Below, piece after piece: positions 16,461-25,704 of a stretch of 37,387 bases of DNA. Source of the DNA: JAXMHQ01 sp046346665 (GTDB taxonomy: Bacteria; Verrucomicrobiota; Verrucomicrobiia; Limisphaerales; JAXMHQ01); contig JAXMHQ010000043.1 of assembly GCA_046346665.1 (NCBI GenBank), forward strand, positions 1-37,387. The letters are read 5' to 3'. Numbering within the stretch: position 1 is the first letter of the stretch; each line of letters begins with the position of its first letter. Position numbers and translations under genes: made by a program. Below the pieces are notes generated by a model, which worked only from the letters and a program-made list of their open reading frames with translations, was not told the origin of the DNA and did not search any database.

Positions 16461-19400
16461 ATGAATACACGAACGTTGCGTGTCAGCTTTCTGAAACCCA
16501 CGCCTGCTGTGCTGTCCCTTCTCAGGCTGCTCCCCTTGCTAGGTCTTTTCGGGGTTTCATTGCGGGCTGCTGAACCCCAGATTCTACAGCGCGGGATTCC
16601 AGCCGCCGCCCAGAAACTCCAGCCCGTTGCAGTCGTTCCCTCATCAGAGAAGCTCCAGTTTTCTATCGGGTTGCCTATCCGGAACAAAGAAGCACTCACA
16701 AACCTGGTCCGGCAACTTTACGATCCGCGCAGCCCTAAATACCGGCAATTCCTGACACCTGGAGAATTTGCGCGCAGGTTTGGCCCGTCCCAGGGCGATT
16801 ACCGGAAGCTCATCGCCTTCGCCAATGCACATCACCTGGCCGTTATGGCCACCCATCCCAATCGCACCTTGTTGGATGTCCAGGGCAGCGTCGCGGATAT
16901 TGAAAAAGCGCTGCATGTCAGGATGTTTTCTTATCGGCATCCCCATGAGAACCGTCTTTATTACGCCCCCAACTCCAACCCTTCCATCGAACTCTCCATC
17001 CCTGTGCTGGGGATTGAAGGGCTTAACAATTATTCCCCGCCTCAACCCCGGATTCGCGCCACCGATTTAAGCACCACGTCTTCGTTCGCAGGCAACGCCG
17101 GTTCGGGACCCGGCGGAACCTACATGGGAAATGATTTCCGCGCGGCCTATGTTCCCGACAGTTCTTTGACAGGAGTGGGTCAGACGGTCGGGTTGGTGCA
17201 GTTCGACGGCTACAACGCGTCGGATATCAACTATTACCTCAGTCATGCAGGGCTTCCGAGCATCACGTTGTCAAACGTGTTGCTTGATGGATTTTCCGGA
17301 GCCCCGACCGGCGGCGGCGGTGAAATCGAAGTCTGCCTGGACATTGAGATGGTCGCGTCCATGGCTCCAAGCGTGTCGCGGATCATTGTTTACATGGCAG
17401 GTCCTTACGGAAACTGGCACGACATGCTGAACCGCATAGCGACAGACAACCTCGCCAAACAGGTCAGTTGTTCCTGGTATACCCCGAATGGTCCTGCGGA
17501 TCCGGTCGCCGACCAGATTTTTCTTCAAATGGCTGCCCAGGGCCAGTCGTTCTTCAACGCTTCCGGCGATGAGGACGCTTATACGGGGTTGATCGATTTC
17601 CCGGGCGATACTCCATATATCACGCAAGTGGGAGGAACCACTTTGACGACGGGTGGCCCCGGCGGGGCTTGGGTATCGGAAAAAGTTTGGAACTGGGGCG
17701 GAGGGCTCGGCAGCGGGGGAGGCATCAGCACAAGCTATCCGATTCCTGCCTGGCAAACCAATGTCAACATGTCAGCGTGTCAGGGATCTGCCGTCAAGCG
17801 CAACACACCGGACGTGGCGATGGTCGCGGACGGCGTTTATGTGCGTGCGCAGGGCCGTGACTACAACGTGGGCGGCACCAGTTGTGCCGCACCTCTCTGG
17901 GCGGGTTTTGCGGCTTTGGCGAACCAGCTGGCTTCCATCAGCGGCAGGCCGGCGATCGGATTTGTCAACCCGGCCGTGTATGGGCTTGGACTTGATCCGC
18001 GCTACAACTCCGCTTTCCACGATACCACCACGGGCAACAACACCTCGCCGGCAAGCCCCACTAAATTCTATGCGGTTGCGGGATATGATCTGTGCACAGG
18101 CTGGGGAACGCCCGTTGGCCAGGCGCTGATCAACGCACTTGCCAATCCCGACCCGCTCCTGATTCTGCCCTCCGAAGGTTTCTCCTCGTTTGGAGCCCAA
18201 GGTGGTCCAATGGACCAGACTGTGAAATCTTTTGTCCTGACCAACACAGGAAAGACCTCACTGAGCTGGTCTTTAATCAACACTTCCGGCTGGCTGAGCG
18301 CTTCGTCCACGGGCGGCACCCTGACCGCTGGTGGACCCTCCACAGCTCTGACCATCGGCCTCAACACCGTCGCGAGCAACCTGGCTGCAGGCTCGTACAG
18401 CGCCGAAGTTTACTTTACCAACCTGGCCAGTGCCTCGCTCCAAAGCAGGCACTTTTCGCTTCAACTGGTGCCCTCCAACTTGCCGCCGGTCATCGTCACG
18501 CAGCCTGTATCCCAGACCATCTTCATCGGGCAACAGGCGAACTTCAGTGTGAACGCCACCGGCACCCCGTTCCTCCAGTACCAGTGGGCTCTAAACGGCA
18601 CCAATCTGGCCGGGGCCACCAATACGTCTCTTCATCTCACCAAGGTGCAGTATGCGCAGGCAGGCAACTACAGCGTCACCGTGACGAACGTGAACGGAAG
18701 CTTGGTCAGTTCGAATGCCACCCTGACCGTGAACCCGCCTCCGCCCTGTGCCACAGCTCCCGCTGGACTTGTGAGTTGGTGGAGAGGAGAGGATGACGCA
18801 ACCGACGCCGCGGGGTCCAACATTGGAATTGTCCACGGGGGATTGGTGTATGACTCCGGCGAAGTCGGCGACGCATTTCAGATGAACGGGCAGGACAGTT
18901 ATGTGAAAGTTCCCGCCAGTTCCACCCTGGATGTTGGCACTGGCGAAGGGCTCACCGTTGAAGGCTGGATCAATCCATCCGTCATCGACGTTGAGCGACC
19001 GATTGTCGAGTGGAACAACGCGGCCGGGGGGCTTGGTGTTCATTTCTGGGTGTCCACACAGCCAACCTTTGGAAACGGTCCGGGCTGCCTTTATGCAAAC
19101 GTGGTGGATACCGCGGGCGCTTTCCACACCTTCGCGTCCGCCTCCGGACTCATCGTGGCCGGCACCTATCAACATGTCGGGCTCACCTATGACAAGACGG
19201 CTGGAATTGCCAGGATGTATTTGAACGGCGCAATGGTAGCCGAGCAGACGCTCGGTGTGTTCACGCCTCAAACCAGTTACGATCTCTACCTCGGATATCG
19301 CGCCAGCGGCGCTGCGCGCGCGAATGTTTGGCTCGGTGCCCTCGACGAAATCAGCCTCTATAACCGGGCGCTGACCGGCGCGGAATTCCAATCGATCTAC

Positions 19401-22178
19401 ACCGCCGGCATGGGAGGGAAATGCCTGGGCACTGTTGCACCGGTCATTCTGTCCGGCCCACTAAGCCAGTCTGTTGTCGCGGGAGCCTCCGCCGCATTCA
19501 CCGTCTCCACCAGCGGTTCGCAACCCATGCATTACCAGTGGTATTTCAATGGCGCCACCGCCCTGGGCGGAGCCACGAATTCCTCCCTGGTGCTCATCAA
19601 TGTTCAACCTGGGCAGGCGGGAAGTTATTCCGTCGCGGTTACGAACACGGCAGGTTATGCCCTCAGTTCCAACGCCGTACTGACAGTTCAATCGCTCTCT
19701 TCCTGCGCAACCGTCCCTGCCGGTTTGACTGGTTGGTGGAAAGCAGAGGGGAGCGCGCAGGACGCGGCCGGTACGAACAATGGGGTGAGCCTCGGCAACG
19801 TGGCATACGGCGCTGGCGAAGTGGGGCAGGCGTTCAGTCTGAACGGGGTGGATGCGGGAGTGAAAGTGCCCGCCAGTGCGAGCGTGAACGTGGGGGCGCA
19901 GGGAGGGCTGACAGTGGAAGGCTGGATCAACCCGACAGTAATCGACGTGGAACGGTCGATCGTGGAGTGGAACGATGGCGTGTCGCATTTGGGGGTGCAT
20001 TTGTGGGTCTCCACGCAGCCGGGCTTTGGGAATGGTGCAGGATGTTTGTATGCGAACGTGGTGGACACGAACGGAGGGTTTCACACATTTGCGTCGGCAG
20101 GAGGATTGGTGGTGGCTGGGACCAACCAGCATGTGGCGCTGACGTATGATCGTGCGAGCGGGATAGGAACGCTGATGTTGAACGGGGTGGTGGTGGCGCA
20201 AAGTGCGCTGGGGAGTTTTACGCCGGAGACGCGATATGATCTGTACCTTGGGCACCGGGCGTGGGGCGGGGCGAATGCGTATTGGTGGGCGGGTATGCTG
20301 GACGAGATGAGCATCTATGGCCGGGCCCTGGGGACGAATGAAATCCAGGCAATCTTCCTGGCAGGAGCGGACGGCAAATGCGCGGGTCTGCCGCCTTCCA
20401 TTCTTGTTCAGCCCACAAACCAGACGGCGATTGCCGGAAGTAACGCGTCCTTTGCCGTTTCCGCCTCCGGCAGTCCACCGTTGAGTTATCGATGGCTGAA
20501 AAACGGTTTTGAGGTCCTGGACGGGGGCGCCATCTCAGGTGCCACCACTCCGCAGCTTATCCTTTCCGGTGTTCAAGACCAGGACGCCGGAACCTACAGC
20601 GTCCTCGTGACGAATGGCATTGGGGTGGTACTGAGCTCGCCAGCGACACTGACCGTCATCGATCCGCCGCTGATCAATGCGCAGCCCGTTAGCCGAACCA
20701 ATGTCGTCGGAACGACCGCTACCTTTACAGTTTCCGCTTCAGGCACCCTGCCGCTGGCGTTCCAATGGTCGAAGGACGGCGCCACTTTGACAGACCAGGG
20801 GGGCGTCTCTGGATCGACTAATGCAACGCTTCAATTGAACAACATTCAATACACCGATGCGGGCAATTACAGCGTCGCGGTCAGCAATCTTGGGGGCCTT
20901 CGAATCAGTTCGAATGCCGTCCTTACCGTGGTTTCTGCCGGGCTATGCGATCCGGTCCCGTCAGGCCTCGTATCGTGGTGGAAAGCCGAGGACAATCTCC
21001 AGGATGCCACTGGAACCAATAATGGGCTCGCGATTGGCGGCCTGGCCTTTTCGGCTGGCGAAGTGGGCCAGGCTTTTGCGCTCAATGGCTCCGATGCTGC
21101 CGTTCAAGTTCCCGCAAGTCCTTCGTTGGATGTCGGACAGGGCGCCGGGTTCACGATCGAGGGATGGATTAATCCTTCGGTAATCGACGTGGAGCGGCCG
21201 ATTGCTGAATGGAACAATGGCAACGGCGGGCTCGGTGCACACTTATGGGTGTCGACTCCTCCCAGCCTCGGCAGTGGCCAGGGCTGCCTCTATGCAAATC
21301 TGGTGGATTCCAGCGGCAACTTCCACGCTCTCGCATCGGCGGCTGGACTGGTCGTCAGCGGGCAATTTCAGCACGTCGCTCTGACTTACGACCGCGCCGC
21401 GGGAATTGCCAGACTCTACCTGAACGGCATCGTCGTCGCCCAGGAAACCTTCGGCTCGTTCACCCCCCAAACCAGCTACGATTTTCACCTCGGTCACCGT
21501 CCCTGGGGCGGCGCTCAATCGCAGTGGTGGTCGGGTGTCATCGATGAGATCAGCCTCTATAACCGTGCCATGGATGACTCCGAAGTTCAGGCCATTTACG
21601 CCGCGGGAGCTGCTGGAAAATGTTCGGGCGGCGGAACTTCTTGTGTCCCGCCAGCCGCCGGTTTGACTGGTTGGTGGAAAGCAGAGGGGAGCGCGCAGGA
21701 CGCGGCCGGTACGAACAATGGGGTGAGCCTCGGCAACGTGGCATACGGCACTGGCGAAGTGGGGCAGGCGTTCAGTCTGAACGGGGTGGATGCGGGAGTG
21801 AAAGTGCCCGCCAGTGCGAGCGTGAACGTGGGGGCGCAGGGAGGGCTGACAGTGGAAGGCTGGATCAACCCGACAGTAATCGACGTGGAACGGCCGATCG
21901 TGGAGTGGAACGATGGCGTGTCGCATTTGGGGGTGCATTTGTGGGTCTCCACGCAGCCGGGCTTTGGGAATGGTGCAGGATGTTTGTATGCGAACGTGGT
22001 GGACACGAACGGAGGGTTTCACACATTTGCGTCGGCAGGAGGATTGGTGGTGGCTGGGACCAACCGGCATGGCGCTGACGCCGACGGATCGTGCGAGCGG
22101 GATAGGAACGCTGATGTTGAACGGGGTGGTGGTGGCGCAAAGTGCGCTGGGGAGTTTTACGCCGGAGACGCGATATGA
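16461..22178 (+). CDS. Giant secreted S53 (sedolisin/kumamolisin) peptidase with LamG and Ig modules; frame lost near 22070
   Basis: Start ATG 16461, with AAGAGGA 8 bases upstream and a signal peptide (LSLLRLLPLLGLFGVSLRAA). Order: pro-kumamolisin activation domain (LYDPRSPKYRQFLTPGEFAR), S53 peptidase with E290 and D294 in EVCLDIEM, D370 in ASGDED, S474 in GGTSCAAP, and the C-terminal GYDLCTGWGTP. The catalytic set is complete. Then a BACON-like domain and an alternation of Ig-like and LamG modules. Each LamG begins GL(V/T)xWWkxE and contains EGWINPSVIDVERP. S53 enzymes are acid-active serine-carboxyl endopeptidases. The frame runs to 22178, but family sequence stops at THRHGAD-like nonsense from about 22068. 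The true C-terminus is in another frame at 22087-23745. Restored length would be about 2,430 residues. Confidence 0.88.
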   Translation: MNTRTLRVSFLKPTPAVLSLLRLLPLLGLFGVSLRAAEPQILQRGIPAAAQKLQPVAVVPSSEKLQFSIGLPIRNKEALTNLVRQLYDPRSPKYRQFLTPGEFARRFGPSQGDYRKLIAFANAHHLAVMATHPNRTLLDVQGSVADIEKALHVRMFSYRHPHENRLYYAPNSNPSIELSIPVLGIEGLNNYSPPQPRIRATDLSTTSSFAGNAGSGPGGTYMGNDFRAAYVPDSSLTGVGQTVGLVQFDGYNASDINYYLSHAGLPSITLSNVLLDGFSGAPTGGGGEIEVCLDIEMVASMAPSVSRIIVYMAGPYGNWHDMLNRIATDNLAKQVSCSWYTPNGPADPVADQIFLQMAAQGQSFFNASGDEDAYTGLIDFPGDTPYITQVGGTTLTTGGPGGAWVSEKVWNWGGGLGSGGGISTSYPIPAWQTNVNMSACQGSAVKRNTPDVAMVADGVYVRAQGRDYNVGGTSCAAPLWAGFAALANQLASISGRPAIGFVNPAVYGLGLDPRYNSAFHDTTTGNNTSPASPTKFYAVAGYDLCTGWGTPVGQALINALANPDPLLILPSEGFSSFGAQGGPMDQTVKSFVLTNTGKTSLSWSLINTSGWLSASSTGGTLTAGGPSTALTIGLNTVASNLAAGSYSAEVYFTNLASASLQSRHFSLQLVPSNLPPVIVTQPVSQTIFIGQQANFSVNATGTPFLQYQWALNGTNLAGATNTSLHLTKVQYAQAGNYSVTVTNVNGSLVSSNATLTVNPPPPCATAPAGLVSWWRGEDDATDAAGSNIGIVHGGLVYDSGEVGDAFQMNGQDSYVKVPASSTLDVGTGEGLTVEGWINPSVIDVERPIVEWNNAAGGLGVHFWVSTQPTFGNGPGCLYANVVDTAGAFHTFASASGLIVAGTYQHVGLTYDKTAGIARMYLNGAMVAEQTLGVFTPQTSYDLYLGYRASGAARANVWLGALDEISLYNRALTGAEFQSIYTAGMGGKCLGTVAPVILSGPLSQSVVAGASAAFTVSTSGSQPMHYQWYFNGATALGGATNSSLVLINVQPGQAGSYSVAVTNTAGYALSSNAVLTVQSLSSCATVPAGLTGWWKAEGSAQDAAGTNNGVSLGNVAYGAGEVGQAFSLNGVDAGVKVPASASVNVGAQGGLTVEGWINPTVIDVERSIVEWNDGVSHLGVHLWVSTQPGFGNGAGCLYANVVDTNGGFHTFASAGGLVVAGTNQHVALTYDRASGIGTLMLNGVVVAQSALGSFTPETRYDLYLGHRAWGGANAYWWAGMLDEMSIYGRALGTNEIQAIFLAGADGKCAGLPPSILVQPTNQTAIAGSNASFAVSASGSPPLSYRWLKNGFEVLDGGAISGATTPQLILSGVQDQDAGTYSVLVTNGIGVVLSSPATLTVIDPPLINAQPVSRTNVVGTTATFTVSASGTLPLAFQWSKDGATLTDQGGVSGSTNATLQLNNIQYTDAGNYSVAVSNLGGLRISSNAVLTVVSAGLCDPVPSGLVSWWKAEDNLQDATGTNNGLAIGGLAFSAGEVGQAFALNGSDAAVQVPASPSLDVGQGAGFTIEGWINPSVIDVERPIAEWNNGNGGLGAHLWVSTPPSLGSGQGCLYANLVDSSGNFHALASAAGLVVSGQFQHVALTYDRAAGIARLYLNGIVVAQETFGSFTPQTSYDFHLGHRPWGGAQSQWWSGVIDEISLYNRAMDDSEVQAIYAAGAAGKCSGGGTSCVPPAAGLTGWWKAEGSAQDAAGTNNGVSLGNVAYGTGEVGQAFSLNGVDAGVKVPASASVNVGAQGGLTVEGWINPTVIDVERPIVEWNDGVSHLGVHLWVSTQPGFGNGAGCLYANVVDTNGGFHTFASAGGLVVAGTNRHGADADGSCERDRNADVERGGGGAKCAGEFYAGDAI
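19719..20395 (+). repeat. LamG-encoding direct repeat, intact copy
   Basis: A 677-base segment encoding the second LamG module of the S53 protein. It is repeated almost base for base at 21657-22334. I count about ten differing positions plus two indels, far fewer than between these and the other three LamG modules. This points to a recent duplication or gene conversion. Confidence 0.9.
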
Positions 22179-22334
22179 TCTGTACCTTGGGCACCGGGCG
22201 TGGGGCGGGGCGAATGCGTATTGGTGGGCGGGTATGCTGGACGAGAGGAGCATCTATGGCAGGGCCCTGGGGACGAATGAAATCCAGGCAATCTTCCTGG
22301 CAGGAGCGGACGGCAAGTGCGCGGGTCTGCCGCC
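21657..22334 (+). repeat. LamG-encoding direct repeat, frameshifted copy
   Basis: 678 bases, matching 19719-20395. Around 22066-22089 this copy has CATGGCG where the other has CATGTGGCG (two bases fewer) and ACGCCGACGGATCG where the other has ACGTATGATCG (three bases more). The net gain of one base moves the rest of the gene out of frame. Other changes are isolated substitutions, e.g. ATGAGC to AGGAGC near 22246. Confidence 0.9.
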
Positions 22335-23745
22335 ATTTGTTATTACACAGCCTGCCAGCCTGGCGGTTGCAGTCGGAGGCACCGCCCTGTTCGAGGTGGC
22401 GGCTTCAGGAACACCTCCATTGGCTTATCAATGGTTGTTCAATTCCACAAACCCCATTTCCGGAGCTACGAATGCCTCATTCACACTGACCAACGTGCAG
22501 CCCGCGAGCGCAGGAACGTACAGCGTCAGGATCTCAAATGCATTTGGCACCGTGGACAGCTCGAATGCAATCCTCACGGTCAACATACCTCCATCCTGCG
22601 CGCCTCCTCCCGCCGGCCTTGCTGGCTGGTGGAAAGGCGAAGGAAATCCGCAGGATTCCGCCGGAGGCAACAACGGTCTGGTTCTTGGTAATTTATCGTA
22701 CGCGCCGGGCAAGGTCGGGTCGGCGTTCGTCATGAACGGCACCGATGCGGGCGTAAAAATCGGCGCGAATCGCACCCTCGATGTCGGCACCGGGGCCGGC
22801 CTCACGATCGAGGGCTGGATCAAGCCCTCCGTCATCGACGTGGAACGCCCGATTGCCGAATGGAATAACGGCAACGGCGGTCTTGGAGCGCACTTCTGGG
22901 TTTCGACTCAGCCCTCTCTGGGCTCCGGCGCGGGCTGCCTTTATGGAAATCTGGTTGACTCGAGCGGCGGATTCCACCCGATTGCCTCGGCTTCCGGGCT
23001 GGTCCAGGCCGGAACATGGCAGCATGTTGCTCTCACCTATGATCACGCGAGCGGTAACGCGAGCATCTACCTGAACGGTGTGCCAGTGGCAGAGCAATCA
23101 TTGGGTTCTTTCACGCCGCAGACCAGTTACGATCTTTATCTCGGCCACCGGGCCTGGGGCGGCGCCTATGCCTATTGGTGGACCGGGGCGATGGATGAAG
23201 TGAGCCTCTATAGTCGCGCGCTGACGCCGGTGGAAGTCGCTTCAATCTATGCCGCTGCCAGTGCCGGCAAGTGCGCCGGGATCCCCCCATTCATCGCAGT
23301 ATCGCCAAAATCCTTCCAGACCGAGATAGGAGGCAGCGCCCTGTTCGCATCCTCAGGCGGTGGCACAGGTCCAATTCAGTATCAATGGTACTCCAGCAGT
23401 TCGGGCCTGATTGCCGGCGCGACAAACGCGTCGCTTGCTTTAACCAACCTGCAGCCGGTCCAGGCGGGCACCTACACGCTCACTGTCTCGAATGCCTTCG
23501 GATACGCCAGTGACTCCGCCATTCTCGGCATCCTGTCGCGCCTGCAATGCTCCGTTTCCAGCAATCAATTGCATATGCAGTTCTCGGGTGTGCCGGGCCG
23601 GATTTACTATGTCCAGGCCTCGACCGACCTAATTCACTGGTTTGTGCTGGCTCAGGCCACCGATCTCGGCGGCGGCAACTTCGGCTTCACCGACAACAGT
23701 TGGAGCTTCAGGCCGCAGACCTTTTACCAGGTTATCCAACCGTGA
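22087..23745 (+). pseudogene. C-terminal part of the S53 protein, out of frame with its 5' part
   Basis: The reading frame picks up at DRASGIGTLMLNGVVVAQSA and continues through the end of the fourth LamG, an Ig-like domain (QPASLAVAVGGTALFEVAAS), the fifth LamG (GLAGWWKGEGNPQDSAGGNN ... DEVSLYSRAL), a last Ig-like domain and the terminal domain: YYVQASTDLIHWFVLAQA ... FYQVIQP. That final domain is frequent at the end of exported proteins in this phylum. No good start codon with a ribosome site or signal peptide is present, so it is not a separate gene. It belongs to the gene starting at 16461. Confidence 0.85.
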
Positions 23746-23780
23746 TCGAATCGCTGGCAGGCTGACTTGCGGCAAACTGC

Positions 23781-24641
23781 CTAGGCCTGACGCCGGTTGC
23801 GCAGGAGGAATGCAGGCAGCGCCAGGCCGAGCAGTGCCAATGAACCCGGTTCAGGCACCAGTGTGGCGTTGACGGTACCAAGGCTCCAATTGATTACATC
23901 GCCATAAACCCCGAAGCCTTCTCCAGCCCCGGCGCTGAGCTGCAGATGGAAGCCATTGTCCGCCGTGGCATCCGCTACCAGACTCGGATTCGCCAGGTTC
24001 CTGACGAATCCGTTGTTATCCGTCAGCCCGCTCAGGGCAATCGTGTTCGGATCCAATGCCGTGAATCGGGTAAATGTCGAGGCGACCAGGTAACCGTAGC
24101 CCACGCTGTCGTAGGTGAAGCTGCCCGAATAAGTCTTCCCACCGGTCACCAGCGACCAATCCCCGTTAAAAAATCCAACGTCGATTATGTTTCCGTTAAA
24201 ATTGTAGGAACCCAAACCATTCGGGGTCATGGGTTGCGCCCCTGTGTCAAAGCCGAATGCATTGGATCCTCCCAAAGCGGAAGACATATGCACAGTGACC
24301 GTTCCCGACACCCCTCCCTGCGTTTCGGTGAAGACGATGGCGGATTGCACCGGCGTGCCCGTGACTGTTCCTACCTGCCGAACCGTGTGCGCGACGGGGT
24401 CCACATAAACATGCTCCGTCAACGTACCGAAGTTGACTTCGATTCCTCCCGAAGCCCCGGAACTTCCCCGAGGATCGTAGTGACTGTCCGCAGGACCGTT
24501 CAGGTCCCGGACGCTCATGGAGATGAATCCGGAGATCGGCGTGGAAAGATAATATTCCTGCGCGGAGGCCAGGCCGGGAAATGCAATCAGGAGACCGACA
24601 GACGGAAGGGCGAAGATCGACGTGGCAATCACTTTGTTCAT
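23781..24641 (-). CDS. PEP-CTERM protein of an unrecognised beta-rich family (member 1)
   Basis: 286 residues from ATG 24641. Signal peptide MNKVIATSIFALPSVGLLIA..., then a beta-rich body with EHVYVDPVAHTVRQVGTVTG and SLVTGGKTYSGSFTYDS. The C-terminus is LVPEPGSLALLGLALPAFLL followed by RNRRQA: PEP motif, hydrophobic helix, basic tail. That is the sorting signal cut by exosortase, so the mature protein is exported and probably glycosylated or surface-held. The body shares the DPVxHTVRQ stretch and several other segments with the gene at 26542-27345; I recognise no named domain. It converges with the S53 gene 35 bases away. Confidence 0.8.
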   Translation of the reverse strand: MNKVIATSIFALPSVGLLIAFPGLASAQEYYLSTPISGFISMSVRDLNGPADSHYDPRGSSGASGGIEVNFGTLTEHVYVDPVAHTVRQVGTVTGTPVQSAIVFTETQGGVSGTVTVHMSSALGGSNAFGFDTGAQPMTPNGLGSYNFNGNIIDVGFFNGDWSLVTGGKTYSGSFTYDSVGYGYLVASTFTRFTALDPNTIALSGLTDNNGFVRNLANPSLVADATADNGFHLQLSAGAGEGFGVYGDVINWSLGTVNATLVPEPGSLALLGLALPAFLLRNRRQA

Positions 24642-24684
24642 ATTCTTTTTGGGTTGGGAGTTTGTCTTGGCGGACAGTTGGCAG

Positions 24685-24712
24685 CATTTACACCACGACG
24701 AACCATCGTCAA
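24685..24712 (-). promoter_or_regulatory. Weak promoter candidate for the PEP-CTERM gene at 24641
   Basis: On the minus strand TTGACG (24712-24707) is followed after 16 bases by TAAATG (24690-24685). The -35 is good and the -10 poor. It would place a transcript start about 35-40 bases before ATG 24641. The call rests on position and the -35 only. Confidence 0.25.
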
Positions 24713-24778
24713 GCTGGGAAAACACGGATTTGGTGTGTCCGGCAGCTTCGGCCTGCGGCTTTCGTCCCAAGCTTGACG
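24707..24778. repeat. Inverted repeat in the divergent PEP-CTERM / methyltransferase gap
   Basis: CGTCAAGCTGGGA at 24707-24719 and TCCCAAGCTTGACG at 24765-24778 are reverse complements apart from one extra base. They are 45 bases apart in the 169-base gap between two divergent genes. It could be an operator pair or another remnant of a mobile palindrome; nothing decides between these. Confidence 0.5.
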
Positions 24779-24810
24779 CTGCAACAAGCGCCCCGATAGC
24801 CTTGATTGAC

Positions 24811-25566
24811 ATGACCAATCCTAGCCCCAGGCCGGGTGAACTCTCCCAGGAGCCCGCGCATGATCGTTCCATCATGGCGCGGTTTTACAGAAGCCCACTG
24901 TCCCGGTTCTACAATTATCACCAGTACCGCCTGAAAACATTCATTTCCGGAATCGCTGCTTCGGTCCGGCCGAATGATGTGGTTCTTGACGTGGGAGCTG
25001 GGGACTGCCAGTACAAACCGTTCTTTGCTGGCCGCTGCAAGTACATCAGTCAGGATGTCGGGGACAAGGATGCTTGCTTCACCTACGACAAGATCGACAT
25101 CCGGTCTGAGATTTATTCCATCCCGCTGCCGGACGCGAGTGTTGATGTCATACTCTGCACGCAGGTGATGGAACACCTGAAATACCCCACTAAGGCCATC
25201 CAGGAAATGGCCAGGCTTTTGAAGCCGGGCGGCAGGCTCTGCATCACCGTGCCCTTCGCGTCGGACGAGCACATGCTGCCCTACGATTATTTCCGGTACA
25301 CCCGGTTCGCGCTTGAGTTTCTGCTGATGGAAAATGGTTTCGAGAAGCCCGAAATTATTCCCCAAGGCGGACGATTCATTTTGATGGGTAAGATGATCAA
25401 GGACCTTTTTCCGTTGCTGACCAACAGGCCCGGTCTGCAGAAAGCCCTTTGGATTCTGCAGGCGCCCGTCGTGGTTCCCACGCTGTTCCTGCTCTATTTG
25501 TTGGATCCCCTCGACAGGAAAAAGCACTTCACCAACAACTACGACTGCATCGCCAAAAGACGTTGA
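24811..25566 (+). CDS. SAM-dependent methyltransferase (class I)
   Basis: 251 residues from ATG 24811 (MTNPSPRPGELSQEPAHD). Motif I is VVLDVGAGDCQYKPFF, then DASVDVILCTQVMEHLKYP and LLKPGGRLCITVPFASDEHM. A hydrophobic stretch near the end (LWILQAPVVVPTLFLLYLL) may be a membrane contact. The nearest kind is the methyltransferase 11/25 group found beside glycosyltransferases. A later ATG at 24874 (MARFYRSPLSRF) is possible. It lies alone on plus, divergent from the PEP-CTERM gene. The substrate is unknown. Confidence 0.85.
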   Translation: MTNPSPRPGELSQEPAHDRSIMARFYRSPLSRFYNYHQYRLKTFISGIAASVRPNDVVLDVGAGDCQYKPFFAGRCKYISQDVGDKDACFTYDKIDIRSEIYSIPLPDASVDVILCTQVMEHLKYPTKAIQEMARLLKPGGRLCITVPFASDEHMLPYDYFRYTRFALEFLLMENGFEKPEIIPQGGRFILMGKMIKDLFPLLTNRPGLQKALWILQAPVVVPTLFLLYLLDPLDRKKHFTNNYDCIAKRR

Positions 25567-25591
25567 CACAGCTTTTGTTGCTCGGGATAAG
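25563..25591 (+). promoter_or_regulatory. Candidate promoter for the LamG PEP-CTERM gene at 25705
   Basis: TTGACA at 25563-25568 is a perfect -35 and overlaps the stop of the methyltransferase gene. After 17 bases comes GATAAG (25586-25591, 4 of 6). The leader to ATG 25705 would be about 105 bases. No other feature is seen in the 138-base gap. Confidence 0.4.
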
Positions 25592-25704
25592 TACGGATCA
25601 CGCTTTCCTGGAAGTTAGGATTTTGGAATTGCATTGCCGGGTGTACTTTTCCATGGTTGAGCAAAGGGCTGCCTAAAACGATCACCCCCAACACTATTAT
25701 TGTT

